Positions 15,747-24,413 of a DNA stretch of 64,000 bases are shown here, one piece after another (position 1 is the first letter of the stretch; each line of letters starts with the position of its first letter). The stretch covers positions 62,001 through 126,000 of the forward strand of contig DATCTV010000023.1 of the NCBI GenBank assembly GCA_036567785.1, written 5' to 3'. The notes beneath the pieces are model-generated. The model was not told the DNA's origin. It did not search any database and was given only the letters and a program-made list of their open reading frames with translations. A program made the translations under genes and the position numbers. The DNA is from Desulfomonilia bacterium (lineage in GTDB: Bacteria; Desulfobacterota; Desulfomonilia; UBA1062).

Positions 15747-17087
15747 ATGTCAAAACTCGCCAGGGACAGAGAAAAGCCAGTAAAAGTCTGGGAAATGCTT
15801 AAGGGGAGTGAGAAAAGGATTGATGCCTATTGCCGGGATTATATGGAATTCCTTTCAGCAGCCAAAACCGAACGCGAGGCTGTAAGGTTTATTTCATCAA
15901 AATCCGCTGACGGTATCATTGAAATCAAGAACAGGGGAAGGTCGATCGCCTTGTGCAGAAAAGGCAAGGCCCCGATGCATGAGGGATTAAGAATTATTGC
16001 AGCGCATATAGACAGCCCCAGGCTTGACCTCAAGGCCAGGCCCCTTTACGAGGATACGGGGATCGCCATGCTGAAAACCCACTATTATGGGGGGATAAAA
16101 AAGTACCAGTGGCTTGCCAGGCCGCTTGCCCTTCATGGATTGGTTGTCAAAGCCGGCAAAAAGACATTGGAGATAACAATAGGTGAAGACGGGGATGACC
16201 CGTGCTTTACAATTGATGACCTTCTTCCTCATCTTTCACACAAGGTCCATAACGACAAGAAAGTCTCAGATGCCTTTCAGGGAGAAAAGCTCAACATCAT
16301 TGCAGGCTCGATCCCGGATATGAAGGCTGAGGATGGAGGGGTGAAGAAAAACATACTTTCCATCCTGAAAGCGAAATACGGCATCGTGGAGGAGGATTTT
16401 GTCTCGGCCGATATTGAAATAGTGCCGGCAGGGCCCGCACGCGAGGTTGGCATCGACCGGTCTATGATAGGCGGTTACGGCCAGGATGACAGGATCTGCG
16501 CATGGGCGGCATTTGCCGCAATAAAAGACGCGGAGAGGCTTCCGTTCACCTCCATAGTGCTTCTTGCGGACAGGGAAGAGACCGGCAGTGACGGCAATAC
16601 CGGCATAAAGAGCCGGTTTCTTGAAGAGGTCATTTACGAGCTTTCCGAAAAGTTCAATGAGACTTTGTCCCCGGCCCGGGTCCTTTACAGAAGCAGGGCT
16701 ATTTCGGCAGACGTGAATGCCGCTTTTGACCCGGATTATCCCGAGGTTCATGAAAAGGCCAATGCAGCGAAGATGGGGATGGGCGTATGCATGACCAAAT
16801 TTACAGGTTCACGCGGCAAATCCGGCACAAGCGAGGCTTCTGCTGAGTACCTGGGCTGGATTCGCGGTATCTTGAATAAAAGGAGGATACCATGGCAGAC
16901 GGGGGAACTCGGCAGGGTTGATGAAGGCGGCGGCGGAACCATTGCAAGACATCTGGCTGAATACGGCATGGATATAGTGGATATGGGACCTGCTCTGCTG
17001 TCGATGCATTCGCCGTTCGAGCTTGCAAGCAAAGCGGATGCATACTCCGCCTACCTTTCTTATCTCGCATTCCTGGAGGAAAAATGA
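15747..17087 (+). CDS. M18 family zinc aminopeptidase
   Basis: This cytoplasmic metallopeptidase has about 446 residues and removes N-terminal acidic or neutral residues. Two-metal ligands are visible: AAHIDSPRLDLK (His), GYGQDDRICAWAAF (Asp), DREETGSDG (Glu-Glu), AAFDPDYP (Asp) and ALLSMHSPFELASK (His). Length and motifs match the M18 (aspartyl aminopeptidase-like) family. Two starts are possible: ATG 15735 lies directly on GGGAG and is unlikely, so ATG 15747 is used. The stop overlaps the next gene by four bases (ATGA), so a kinase-like and a NUDIX gene follow in one operon. Confidence 0.92.
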   Translation: MSKLARDREKPVKVWEMLKGSEKRIDAYCRDYMEFLSAAKTEREAVRFISSKSADGIIEIKNRGRSIALCRKGKAPMHEGLRIIAAHIDSPRLDLKARPLYEDTGIAMLKTHYYGGIKKYQWLARPLALHGLVVKAGKKTLEITIGEDGDDPCFTIDDLLPHLSHKVHNDKKVSDAFQGEKLNIIAGSIPDMKAEDGGVKKNILSILKAKYGIVEEDFVSADIEIVPAGPAREVGIDRSMIGGYGQDDRICAWAAFAAIKDAERLPFTSIVLLADREETGSDGNTGIKSRFLEEVIYELSEKFNETLSPARVLYRSRAISADVNAAFDPDYPEVHEKANAAKMGMGVCMTKFTGSRGKSGTSEASAEYLGWIRGILNKRRIPWQTGELGRVDEGGGGTIARHLAEYGMDIVDMGPALLSMHSPFELASKADAYSAYLSYLAFLEEK

Positions 17088-17731
17088 AGGATAAAGTACT
17101 TGGACATGCAGCCTCGCTGCTGGGAGGAATGATTCACAACCTGAATACCCCGCTTATGTGGATAATGGGACGCTCACAGCTTCTTATGTCAAGGAATGAG
17201 GGCCTGGAGAAAATCAGGACTATGAACGACGAGGATTTTCTGAAAACAAAGGAAAAGAATACGAAGGACATAGATTCCATAAATCAGGGTGCGGAAAAGA
17301 TAGACTTCATTCTCAAGAATCTCAGCTATAAGGTTCAGATGGCGACGGAAGGGTTCACTGCAATAGAGATCAGGGAATATCTAAAAAGCGAAATGGATTT
17401 TCTGCTTGCGGACATGAGATTCAAGCATGAAACGAAGCTTGAACTGAACATAGACGGCGCAAGGTCTTTTTACACAAAACTCGACTATAACGCACTTTCA
17501 TGGGCGGTGACCTCGATTATCAGCCTTATAATAGACACAACGGAAAAAGGGCGGACAATAAGGGCTGGTTTTTCAGAGGACACAATTTCGATTGCCTGTC
17601 CCGAAGTTGTTTTAACCCCTGAAATAAAGGAGGCAATAGACACAGCCTGTTTATATCTCAAGGAATATGCAGCCGTTTCCGTCTGCGATACCGAAGGCCT
17701 GACAGTAAGGCTGAGAATTAAAGACAATTGA
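17084..17731 (+). CDS. Histidine-kinase-like protein with degenerate ATPase part
   Basis: This soluble 215-residue protein starts directly with a dimerisation/phosphoacceptor-like helix, [18 protein letters not shown], in which His18 lies in an H-N-L-N-T-P context like the H box of histidine kinases. A second long helix follows (about residues 55-90). The C-terminal part has an N-box-like segment ([17 protein letters not shown]), but no recognisable G1 or G2 glycine box, so ATP binding is doubtful. No sensor domain or membrane segment is seen. It overlaps the M18 gene and the NUDIX gene. It may be a phosphotransfer or scaffold protein rather than an active kinase. Confidence 0.65.
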   Translation: MKDKVLGHAASLLGGMIHNLNTPLMWIMGRSQLLMSRNEGLEKIRTMNDEDFLKTKEKNTKDIDSINQGAEKIDFILKNLSYKVQMATEGFTAIEIREYLKSEMDFLLADMRFKHETKLELNIDGARSFYTKLDYNALSWAVTSIISLIIDTTEKGRTIRAGFSEDTISIACPEVVLTPEIKEAIDTACLYLKEYAAVSVCDTEGLTVRLRIKDN

Positions 17732-18192
17732 TGGCTACCGGGAAAATCATCTGTCCTCATTGCGGAAAGAATACCGGTAGATACCTGACGCCTTCGCCCA
17801 CTGTAGATATAATTATTGAAACCTCGGGAGGGATTGTTCTTGTTAAAAGAAAAAACCCGCCCTTTGGATGGGCGATTCCGGGCGGATTTGTGGATTACGG
17901 GGAAAGCGTGGAGCATGCCGCTGTCAGGGAGGCAAAGGAAGAGACCGGCCTCGATGTAAAGCTCACCGGGCTTCTGGGTGTGTATTCCGACCCGGCAAGG
18001 GACCCGAGGTTCCATACGATTTCGACCGTTTTTAAAGCGACGGCCGAGGGCGTGCCGGAAGGCCATGATGATGCCGAGGAAGCGCAGATATTCTCACTTG
18101 ACGCCTTACCCGAGCCGCTTGCCTTTGACCATGCCAAAATCCTTGGAGACTATGCTTTGTGCGAATCAGGGAAGAAAAAAAGAAATGACTAA
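17731..18192 (+). CDS. NUDIX hydrolase with N-terminal zinc ribbon
   Basis: This 153-residue enzyme hydrolyses nucleoside diphosphates linked to another group, for example ADP-ribose. The Nudix box spans [20 protein letters not shown] followed by ETGLD and is complete. A short CPHCGK motif near the N-terminus suggests half of a zinc ribbon. The start is ATG 17731, overlapping the stop of the kinase-like gene (TGATG); an in-frame TTG three bases earlier is less likely. The end overlaps the next, broken gene by eight bases. The substrate is not known. Confidence 0.92.
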   Translation: MATGKIICPHCGKNTGRYLTPSPTVDIIIETSGGIVLVKRKNPPFGWAIPGGFVDYGESVEHAAVREAKEETGLDVKLTGLLGVYSDPARDPRFHTISTVFKATAEGVPEGHDDAEEAQIFSLDALPEPLAFDHAKILGDYALCESGKKKRND

Positions 18193-18703
18193 AAGAATAA
18201 AAGTTAAAATAATTTGTCTGCTACTGTTATTAGCTTTAATCCCGCTTCCTGTTCTTTCATATGATATGTCAGGCTGGCGAAAGCCCACTAAAACCGAACT
18301 TGCCGGAGATATTGACTGGAGGAAAGAAAGCAAAAATCTCTATTTGAAAGCCGAAGCTGATTTTGACGGTGATGGCAAAAAGGATACAGCCAGCCTTTTA
18401 GTTAATGATAAATAGAATAGAATGGGCTTATTCGTTATACTCGGCCGCAATTCAAACATTCCAATCTTACTCGATGAAAGTGAAGATAAGATGTCAATTA
18501 TATCTATGGGTGTAGATGTTGCTAACCCTGATATATACAAGACAGCTTGCGGCAAAGGTTACTGGAAATGTGAGAAGAATGAACCGGAAGTAATAAACCT
18601 GAAGCTGCCGGCAATAAATTTTTTTCAAACAGAGAGCGCGAATTCATTCTTTTATTGGGACAGAAAAAAGAAAGCTTTTAAAAGAATATGGATTAGCGAT
18701 TAA
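18185..18703 (+). pseudogene. Small exported protein interrupted by in-frame TAG
   Basis: The frame starts at ATG 18185 inside the NUDIX gene and encodes a signal peptide (ICLLLLLALIPLPVLS) and a calcium-loop-like DFDGDGKKDTASLLV at about residues 55-69. It then meets TAG at 18413-18415. The same frame stays open for another 95 codons to 18703 (NRMGLFVILGRN to IWISD) with normal-looking protein, so the intact product would be about 172 residues. A single base change in one codon explains the break. Read-through or a sequencing error is also possible. The full-length family looks like small periplasmic proteins with a D-x-D-x-D-G loop; no function is known to me. Confidence 0.65.
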
Positions 18704-18841
18704 AGGAACTTGTTAAGGGATATATCTGATAGACGGGGTTTAAGTATTTTGGACAAATCCTGACAATCTATACATGAATAATTATCTGGTTATAATGACA
18801 ACAATGTAATACAATAAAATACAAAGATGCAGGAGGATATT

Positions 18842-19108
18842 ATGCAGAATCATCTTATATCTTTAAGGATAGACCACCAGACATACAGCCTGCTTGAAAA
18901 GCATGCAGCGGCACTTGACAGACCGAAGGCCTGGCTGATCAAAAAGGGGGTCCGGGCATATCTTGAAGCGCTGGACAGGAAAGACAGCGACAGCAAAAAC
19001 GCCTGGGCCAGATTCTGGGAAATGACAGAGGGAGTTTCGGAAATTGGTACAAAAGGTTCCGGTTTAACAAAACATCTGCTTGATGACAGGCGCAGCCGTG
19101 AAAAGTAA
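18842..19108 (+). CDS. Ribbon-helix-helix-like antitoxin candidate
   Basis: This 88-residue protein begins HLISLRIDHQTYSLLEKHA, then RPKAWLIKKGVRAYLEAL. This is the strand-helix-helix form of CopG/Arc-type DNA-binding antitoxins. AGGAGG lies 5 bases before ATG 18842. Its end overlaps a PIN-domain gene, the normal order for a VapBC-type pair in which the antitoxin binds the toxin and represses the operon. A TATAAT at 18791-18796 lies upstream without a clear -35. Confidence 0.8.
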   Translation: MQNHLISLRIDHQTYSLLEKHAAALDRPKAWLIKKGVRAYLEALDRKDSDSKNAWARFWEMTEGVSEIGTKGSGLTKHLLDDRRSREK

Positions 19109-19568
19109 GCAGGAGAAGGAAACCCTCAGGTTGACCGTCGATGCCAGTGTCTGGATAAATGCACGTTCTCCAAGGGAAAAAGGCTATAATCAAAGCAAAA
19201 AAGCGCTGATGATAATTGAAGAGATGAATATACCAGTGTTTTCACCTTCCATACTTATAGTTGAACTTGCAGCCAGTGTCTCTCGTGCAACCGGTGACGA
19301 AAAAGCAGGCATCTTGTTTTCAAGGCTTGTTTCCGAACTTCCCAACATCGAACTAATGCCTGTAACCCTTGAACTTGCCAGGGATGCTGCGGTTATTGCA
19401 TCGAGACTGAAGATAAGAGGGGCGGATGCATTGTATTGTGCCGTTGCGGCGGAAAGAAAGGCCGTTCTTCTTTCAAGAGACAGGGAACAGATTGAAAGGG
19501 CTAAAGGGTTAATCAAAGTGATAGAGCCTGATGATTTTATAGCCGCATTCACTGAGGATGCATTATGA
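19083..19568 (+). CDS. PIN-domain ribonuclease toxin candidate (VapC-like)
   Basis: This protein of about 161 residues has the PIN-domain acidic residues in order: TVDASVWINA (Asp20), ILIVELAAS (Glu61), RGADALYCAVA (Asp115) and LLSRDREQ (Asp133). PIN toxins cut specific RNAs with bound metal. The antitoxin gene overlaps its 5' end by 26 bases. The start is not certain: ATG 19083 or GTG 19098 fit, and neither has a strong ribosome site, as is common when translation is coupled. The stop overlaps the polA start (ATGA), which is unusual for a toxin gene. Confidence 0.85.
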   Translation: MTGAAVKSKQEKETLRLTVDASVWINARSPREKGYNQSKKALMIIEEMNIPVFSPSILIVELAASVSRATGDEKAGILFSRLVSELPNIELMPVTLELARDAAVIASRLKIRGADALYCAVAAERKAVLLSRDREQIERAKGLIKVIEPDDFIAAFTEDAL

Positions 19569-22117
19569 AAGAGATTTACCTTATAGACGGGAGCTCTTAT
19601 GTTTACAGGGCGTTTTATGCCATGAGAGCCCTGAACAATTCAAAGGGATTGCCTACCAACGCCGTCTATATCCTCACTAGGATGCTGATAAAGCTCATCA
19701 AGGATAAAGCGCCCGAACATATGGCCTTTGTGCTTGACCCGCGAGGCCCCACGCACCGCCATGAGAAATACGAAGAATATAAGGCAACCCGTCAGAGGAT
19801 GCCGGAAGCCCTTTCGGTGCAGTTTCCATACATACTGGATGTGGTGAAGGCCCTCGGCATACCCATTGTCCAGATCGAAAAATGGGAAGCCGATGATGTA
19901 ATAGCGGCGCTGGCCAGAAAACTATCGGACACAAACAAGGTCGTCATCATATCGGGTGATAAGGATCTGATGCAGCTCGTAGGCGGCAATGTCGTGATGT
20001 GGGACACGCTCAAGGACGTCCTTTATGATCCGGCAGGGGTAGAAAAGAAATTCGGCGTCGGGCCTGAATATATAGCCGACCTGCTCGCAATAATGGGCGA
20101 CAGTTCAGACAACATACCCGGAATTCCAGGCATAGGCGAAAAGGGTGCACTTGAACTTGTAAAAACATACGGCCATATCGAAGACATCATCAAGAAGGCT
20201 GATACAATCAAGCCCGAGAAACTGAGGAGATCGTTCAGCGAAAACATCGACAAGGCGATCATGAGCCTTGAACTTGTAAAACTCGACCATGATGTGCCCG
20301 TCGAGACGGATATGGATGGAATGAAGCTGAAGCCAGGTGATCAGGAAGAACTGCTTCGCTTATTTACCGAACTTGAATTTAAAGGCCTTATGCCGGAGGC
20401 ACCAGTGCAGCAGACAGCACCGGTTCGGGAGATCAAAATCGAACAGGGATTTCCTGAAGAGTTTAAAGGAATTGCCGGGTTTTATTCGATTGCCGGTATA
20501 GGCTGCTGTCTTTCCGACGGAAAAAGGGCATGGGCATCTTTTGATGATACGTCAGCGCTCAGGATTCTATCCGATCCATCGGCGGAGATAATCATCCATG
20601 ATGCAAAAGAGGCCATTGTAAGGGCAGGAGAGAAAGGCATCACGACAAAGGCTGGTTTCTTTGATGTCATGCTTGCGGCATACTGCATCGATGCGGCTAA
20701 CAATTCCGTAAGCCTTGAAACGCTTGCCTCTTCAAGACTCGAGAAAATGCTTCCCTCAATAAAAGACTTTCTCGGCTCGGGAAAAAACGCACGCCACCCG
20801 GGGCTTATCCCTGATGATGAAAAGGCGTCATTCCTTGCCGCTCATGCCGAAGCGCTTGTTGAACTGAAAGAGGGGCTCTATCTTGATATGAAAAAAGCGG
20901 GTGTGGAAAAGCTCTTCAGCGAGATAGAAATGCCTCTTACATTCGTACTGGCCGGGATGGAAGGGCTTGGAATACTTGTCGATAAAAGTGTTCTGGCAAA
21001 GTTGTCTGTTGAAATAACTGAGCAGATTTCGCTTATGGAAAACGAAATATACGGCCTTGCAGGAAAAACCTTCAACATCAATTCGCCCATGCAGCTCGGC
21101 AGGATTCTGTTCGAAGATCTCGGGCTGCCGGTGATAAAAAAGACCAAGACCGGTGCTTCAACCGACAGTGCGGTCCTTGAAAATCTTGCTGAAAAACACG
21201 ATCTGCCTGCAAAGATCCTGGAATACAGAGGGCTTTTCAAGCTGAAAAACACCTATGTGGATACACTGCCGGAAATGATCGACAAAAAAACAGGAAGGGT
21301 TCATACGAAATTGAACCAGGCGGTAACGGCGACAGGACGCATCTCGTCGTCGGACCCAAACCTCCAGAACATCCCGATTCGCTCTGCCATAGGAAGGAGA
21401 ATAAGGGAGGCCTTCATACCTGCCGAAGGCTTTACCATGTTAAGTGCCGACTATTCACAGATTGAGCTCAGGATACTGGCCCACATAACTAAGGACAGGG
21501 CGCTGGTGGAGTCTTTCATGGCGGGTATCGACATACATACACGCACGGCCTCCGAGGTGTTCGGCGTAGCACTTAATGAGGTAACACCCGATATGAGGCG
21601 ATACGCCAAGACCATAAACTTCGGCATCATATACGGCATGGGGCCGCACAAACTCTCGGTCGAACTCGGCATAAAGCAGTCGGTTGCAAAGCAGTATATT
21701 GAGAATTATCTGGCAAAATACCCCGGAGTCGGCAGGTATATGGAAGAAATGTCGGAGACCGCCTCGTCCACCGGCTATGTAACTACGCTGCTCGGAAGAC
21801 GACGCTCTCTTCCGGAAATCAACTCTCGCAATTTCAGCGAAAGGGAAGGCGCACGACGCATGGCGATTAATACGCCGATTCAGGGAACGGCCGCGGATAT
21901 CATCAAGATTGCCATGATAAATATCCAGAAACGTATCAAGACCATGAAATCCCGCATGATCCTTCAGGTGCATGACGAACTCCTGTTCGAGGCGGCATTT
22001 AACGAGCTTGAAGAATTAAAGGTCATGGTCAAACACGAGATGGAAAACGCATTTCCGCTTGATGTACCGGTAATCGCCGAACTCGGCTCCGGCGGCAACT
22101 GGGCCGAGGCGCACTGA
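19565..22117 (+). CDS. polA: DNA polymerase I
   Basis: This 850-residue repair and replication polymerase has an N-terminal 5'-3' exonuclease (IYLIDGSSYVYRAFYAM, WEADDVIAALA, GDSSDNIPGIPGIGEKGA) and a C-terminal polymerase domain with motif A SADYSQIELRILAHI, motif B RRYAKTINFGIIYGM and motif C QVHDELLFE. The middle domain has the 3'-5' exonuclease fold length, but the usual FDTET motif is missing (the matching region reads IAGFYSIAGIG). Proofreading is therefore probably lost, as in several other bacterial PolI enzymes. The ATG overlaps the stop of the PIN toxin gene by four bases. Confidence 0.97.
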   Translation: MKEIYLIDGSSYVYRAFYAMRALNNSKGLPTNAVYILTRMLIKLIKDKAPEHMAFVLDPRGPTHRHEKYEEYKATRQRMPEALSVQFPYILDVVKALGIPIVQIEKWEADDVIAALARKLSDTNKVVIISGDKDLMQLVGGNVVMWDTLKDVLYDPAGVEKKFGVGPEYIADLLAIMGDSSDNIPGIPGIGEKGALELVKTYGHIEDIIKKADTIKPEKLRRSFSENIDKAIMSLELVKLDHDVPVETDMDGMKLKPGDQEELLRLFTELEFKGLMPEAPVQQTAPVREIKIEQGFPEEFKGIAGFYSIAGIGCCLSDGKRAWASFDDTSALRILSDPSAEIIIHDAKEAIVRAGEKGITTKAGFFDVMLAAYCIDAANNSVSLETLASSRLEKMLPSIKDFLGSGKNARHPGLIPDDEKASFLAAHAEALVELKEGLYLDMKKAGVEKLFSEIEMPLTFVLAGMEGLGILVDKSVLAKLSVEITEQISLMENEIYGLAGKTFNINSPMQLGRILFEDLGLPVIKKTKTGASTDSAVLENLAEKHDLPAKILEYRGLFKLKNTYVDTLPEMIDKKTGRVHTKLNQAVTATGRISSSDPNLQNIPIRSAIGRRIREAFIPAEGFTMLSADYSQIELRILAHITKDRALVESFMAGIDIHTRTASEVFGVALNEVTPDMRRYAKTINFGIIYGMGPHKLSVELGIKQSVAKQYIENYLAKYPGVGRYMEEMSETASSTGYVTTLLGRRRSLPEINSRNFSEREGARRMAINTPIQGTAADIIKIAMINIQKRIKTMKSRMILQVHDELLFEAAFNELEELKVMVKHEMENAFPLDVPVIAELGSGGNWAEAH

Positions 22118-22255
22118 GTAAAATTTTTGAAATTCATTAAATTTAATTTACAGTATACTTTTTGATACTCAGAGACTCGTTTGTATTATCTTCCAGCAAA
22201 AATATATTACCTGGAGCACTAAAAATAGCTTTTTAATGGTATACTTTTGGATATC

Positions 22256-22283
22256 TTGACATGCATTTTAATTTGCCTATCTT
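22256..22283 (+). promoter_or_regulatory. Putative sigma70 promoter for the RCC1-repeat lipoprotein
   Basis: TTGACA (22256-22261) is followed after 16 bases by TATCTT (22278-22283), about 60 bases before the lipoprotein ATG at 22345. The region from 22118 is AT-rich and otherwise holds no gene. Two similar GTATACTTTT elements lie upstream at 22153 and 22239. Confidence 0.5.
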
Positions 22284-22344
22284 GTTAATATTATTAAATT
22301 AATTTGCGTCTTAATTTTAATTACTTTTTATAAGGAGGTATTTC

Positions 22345-23964
22345 ATGGATAAATCTATTTGTTTAATGTACGTCATATTATCGGTTTTAATTATTAATGG
22401 ATGCGTCATATCAAGAACACCGGTCGCGAGCATTGTCACTATGAATCTGGGTGAGCAGAAAACTTTCAGTGTAAAGATTTTCCCGGCTAATTCTACATAT
22501 ACCTGGACTCTTGATGAGATGTGTATTCAAAATACAGGTAAATCCTATGTATATACTGCCGCTGAAGCAGGAATACATGTTCTTGCAGTAAGGGCAGAAC
22601 ATGGTTCTTCTTCAGATCAGCAGAGATGGACCATAAAAGTGCCCAGTCCGCCGACAGCAGTCATCAAAGCATATCGAACCGTATATACAGATGCAGCGGT
22701 TGTACTTGATGGTTCTGCATCTACCGATCTGGACGATTATATTGTCTCCTACCAGTGGGAGCAAACCGGCGGACCGGCTGTTGCGATAACAAACGCCGGC
22801 AACGCTGTTGCGGGATTCACCGCATCTGTCCCCGAGGGATCGAAACTGTCATTTAAGCTCACGGTGATCGACTTAAAGGGATTCCAGTCCTCGGCTTCTT
22901 GTTCGATCACTGTTTATCTGAACAACTGGGCTTCCGTCTCTGCCGGATGGGAGCATAACGTTGCCATCAAAACCGACGGGTCGCTATGGGCCTGGGGGTA
23001 TAACGGCACAGGGGCGCTAGGAACAGGGACTTACATAAATGAAAACGATCCCGTAAGGATAGGTACCGACAATGACTGTGCTACTGTTGCCGCAGGGGCT
23101 TTCCATACCCTTGCCATAAAGACTGATGGGTCTCTATGGGCCTGTGGTGAGAATACTGACGGTCAGGTTGGTGACGGGACGAATACGATGAGAAATGCTT
23201 TTGAGCGGATAGGAACTGACAACGACTGGGCTGTGATTTCCGCCGGAGACGCTCACAGTCTGGCCATCAAAACCGACGGGTCTTTATGGGCCTGGGGTTT
23301 TAATGCAACAGGTCAATTGGGGGATGGAACTTATTTTAAGAGTAATGTACCCAGGCAGATAGGGACCGACAAAGACTGGGCAGCTGTTGCCGCAGGCGGG
23401 TACCACAGCATTGCGGTAAAAAAAGACGGATCTCTCTGGGGCTGGGGTTATAATGATTGCGGTCAGATAGGTGATGCGACATTCCAAAACAAAAATGAGC
23501 CCACACATATTGGAACCAACACAGATTGGAAAATGATTGCTGCAGGTTACCATCATAGTATCGCTATCAAGACCGACGGGACACTATGGACCTGGGGACG
23601 CAATATAGAAGGCCAGCTCGGTGACGGGACCAATACGAACAGTAATGTACCATCCCGTATAGGCATCTGTAGCGACTGGGCTTCCATTGCCGCAGGAAGT
23701 TATAGTAGCATGGCCATAAGCACTTGTGGAGAGCTCTGGGCCTGGGGACACAATAACAGTGGACAGATAGGTGATGGGATGATGGTTGACAGGAATGTGC
23801 CTGTAAGGATTGGCAACGACATTAATTGGGCTGTTATTGACAGTGGGGGCTATCATACATTGGCTGTCAAGATTGATGAGTCGATATGGACCTGGGGAGG
23901 GAATTTCTACGGCCAGCTTGGAGACGAGACCAACAACGACAGGTGCTTACCCGCGCTTATATAA
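22345..23964 (+). CDS. RCC1-repeat beta-propeller lipoprotein with PKD-like domain
   Basis: This surface lipoprotein has 539 residues. A signal peptide ends in a lipobox (LIINGC). Residues about 105-192 look like an Ig/PKD domain ([20 protein letters not shown]). Residues 194-539 are seven RCC1-type repeats with the core [12 protein letters not shown] followed by GQLGDGT. The first six repeats are exactly 50 residues long and the last is 46, which fits one full seven-bladed propeller. RCC1 repeats in bacteria usually mediate protein or carbohydrate binding at the cell surface; the ligand here is unknown. AAGGAGG precedes the ATG. The gene stands alone with its own promoter and a hairpin after it. 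Confidence 0.93.
   Translation: MDKSICLMYVILSVLIINGCVISRTPVASIVTMNLGEQKTFSVKIFPANSTYTWTLDEMCIQNTGKSYVYTAAEAGIHVLAVRAEHGSSSDQQRWTIKVPSPPTAVIKAYRTVYTDAAVVLDGSASTDLDDYIVSYQWEQTGGPAVAITNAGNAVAGFTASVPEGSKLSFKLTVIDLKGFQSSASCSITVYLNNWASVSAGWEHNVAIKTDGSLWAWGYNGTGALGTGTYINENDPVRIGTDNDCATVAAGAFHTLAIKTDGSLWACGENTDGQVGDGTNTMRNAFERIGTDNDWAVISAGDAHSLAIKTDGSLWAWGFNATGQLGDGTYFKSNVPRQIGTDKDWAAVAAGGYHSIAVKKDGSLWGWGYNDCGQIGDATFQNKNEPTHIGTNTDWKMIAAGYHHSIAIKTDGTLWTWGRNIEGQLGDGTNTNSNVPSRIGICSDWASIAAGSYSSMAISTCGELWAWGHNNSGQIGDGMMVDRNVPVRIGNDINWAVIDSGGYHTLAVKIDESIWTWGGNFYGQLGDETNNDRCLPALI
22924..23961 (+). repeat. Seven tandem 150-base coding repeats (RCC1 blades)
   Basis: The repeat unit is 150 bases (50 codons) with no insertions or deletions across the first six copies, and a last copy of 46 codons. 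The most constant parts code for [12 protein letters not shown] and IGTDNDW. Such strict length suggests growth by unequal crossing-over in a fairly recent past, followed by point changes in the loops. Confidence 0.92.
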
Positions 23965-24000
23965 GTAACAATTGATCCTTGAAAGGTTTAACAGATATTA

Positions 24001-24032
24001 CAGAGCGGCATCCGTTGTCGGGTGCCGCTCTG
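24001..24032 (+). terminator. Hairpin downstream of RCC1 lipoprotein
   Basis: CAGAGCGGCA pairs perfectly with TGCCGCTCTG (10 base pairs, 12-base loop), 37 bases after the stop codon. The sequence after it (CTTGTCTTGA) is only moderately T-rich, so termination may be partial or factor-assisted. Confidence 0.65.
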
Positions 24033-24085
24033 CTTGTCTTGATACTGAAAAGTCAACACTGTCTGAACTCTTAAGGAGGATATTT

Positions 24086-24301
24086 ATGAATGACCAGGCA
24101 TCTGCAGCAATGGGAATGCTTTATATGAAAGGCATTACATCTTTTGGCATGGGTGAAGCGGATAAAAAGGAAGACAATCTGCAGATAAGCTCAAATAAAG
24201 AGTGCCCGGGGCGGGGGTCGAACCCGCACGGCCTCAGAGGCCGAGGGATTTTAAGTCCCTTGTGTCTGCCGATTCCACCACCCGGGCGACATAATGGATG
24301 A
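24086..24301 (+). CDS. Possible small ORF running into the antisense of tRNA-Leu
   Basis: The ATG at 24086 has a very good ribosome site (AAGGAGG, 24073-24079). The first 35 or so codons (MNDQASAAMGMLYMKGITSF) look like ordinary protein. The frame then runs through the complement of the tRNA-Leu gene and stops at 24301. This may be the remnant of a gene cut at the tRNA, or a short real peptide. Nothing is recognised in it. Confidence 0.25.
   Translation: MNDQASAAMGMLYMKGITSFGMGEADKKEDNLQISSNKECPGRGSNPHGLRGRGILSPLCLPIPPPGRHNG
24203..24287 (-). tRNA. tRNA-Leu (anticodon TAA)
   Basis: The minus strand folds as a class II tRNA of 85 bases. The acceptor stem is GCCCGGG/CCCGGGC. The anticodon stem is AGGGA/TCCCT with loop CTTAAAA, giving anticodon TAA. 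There is a long variable arm (CGGCCTCTGAGGCCG) and a T arm GCGGG-TTCGACC-CCCGC. The discriminator base is A and CCA is not encoded. It would read UUA and possibly UUG leucine codons. Confidence 0.97.
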
Positions 24302-24303
24302 AC

Positions 24304-24330
24304 CTAATATTAAGTGTTTAAGCATGTCAA
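24304..24330 (-). promoter_or_regulatory. Putative promoter of tRNA-Leu
   Basis: On the minus strand TTGACA (24325-24330) is followed after 15 bases by TATTAG (24304-24309), about 17 bases before the tRNA 5' end. The spacing is slightly short, but the -35 is perfect. Confidence 0.5.
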
Positions 24331-24413
24331 GGGATTATAAGAGAATATAATAAACAGAAGCCATCATTATTCGGTCTGATTTTCCGAAAATACTCATGAA
24401 AAGGTATTCTATG

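Noticed and set aside
18413-18415. TAG read as pyrrolysine
   Set aside because: No pyl genes are in the window and no PylT-like tRNA was seen; a plain nonsense mutation is simpler. It is kept as a finding only for checking.
22924-23961. Regular 150-base repeats considered as a CRISPR-like or non-coding satellite array
   Set aside because: The repeats stay in one open frame and encode RCC1 blades; units are too long and too divergent for CRISPR.
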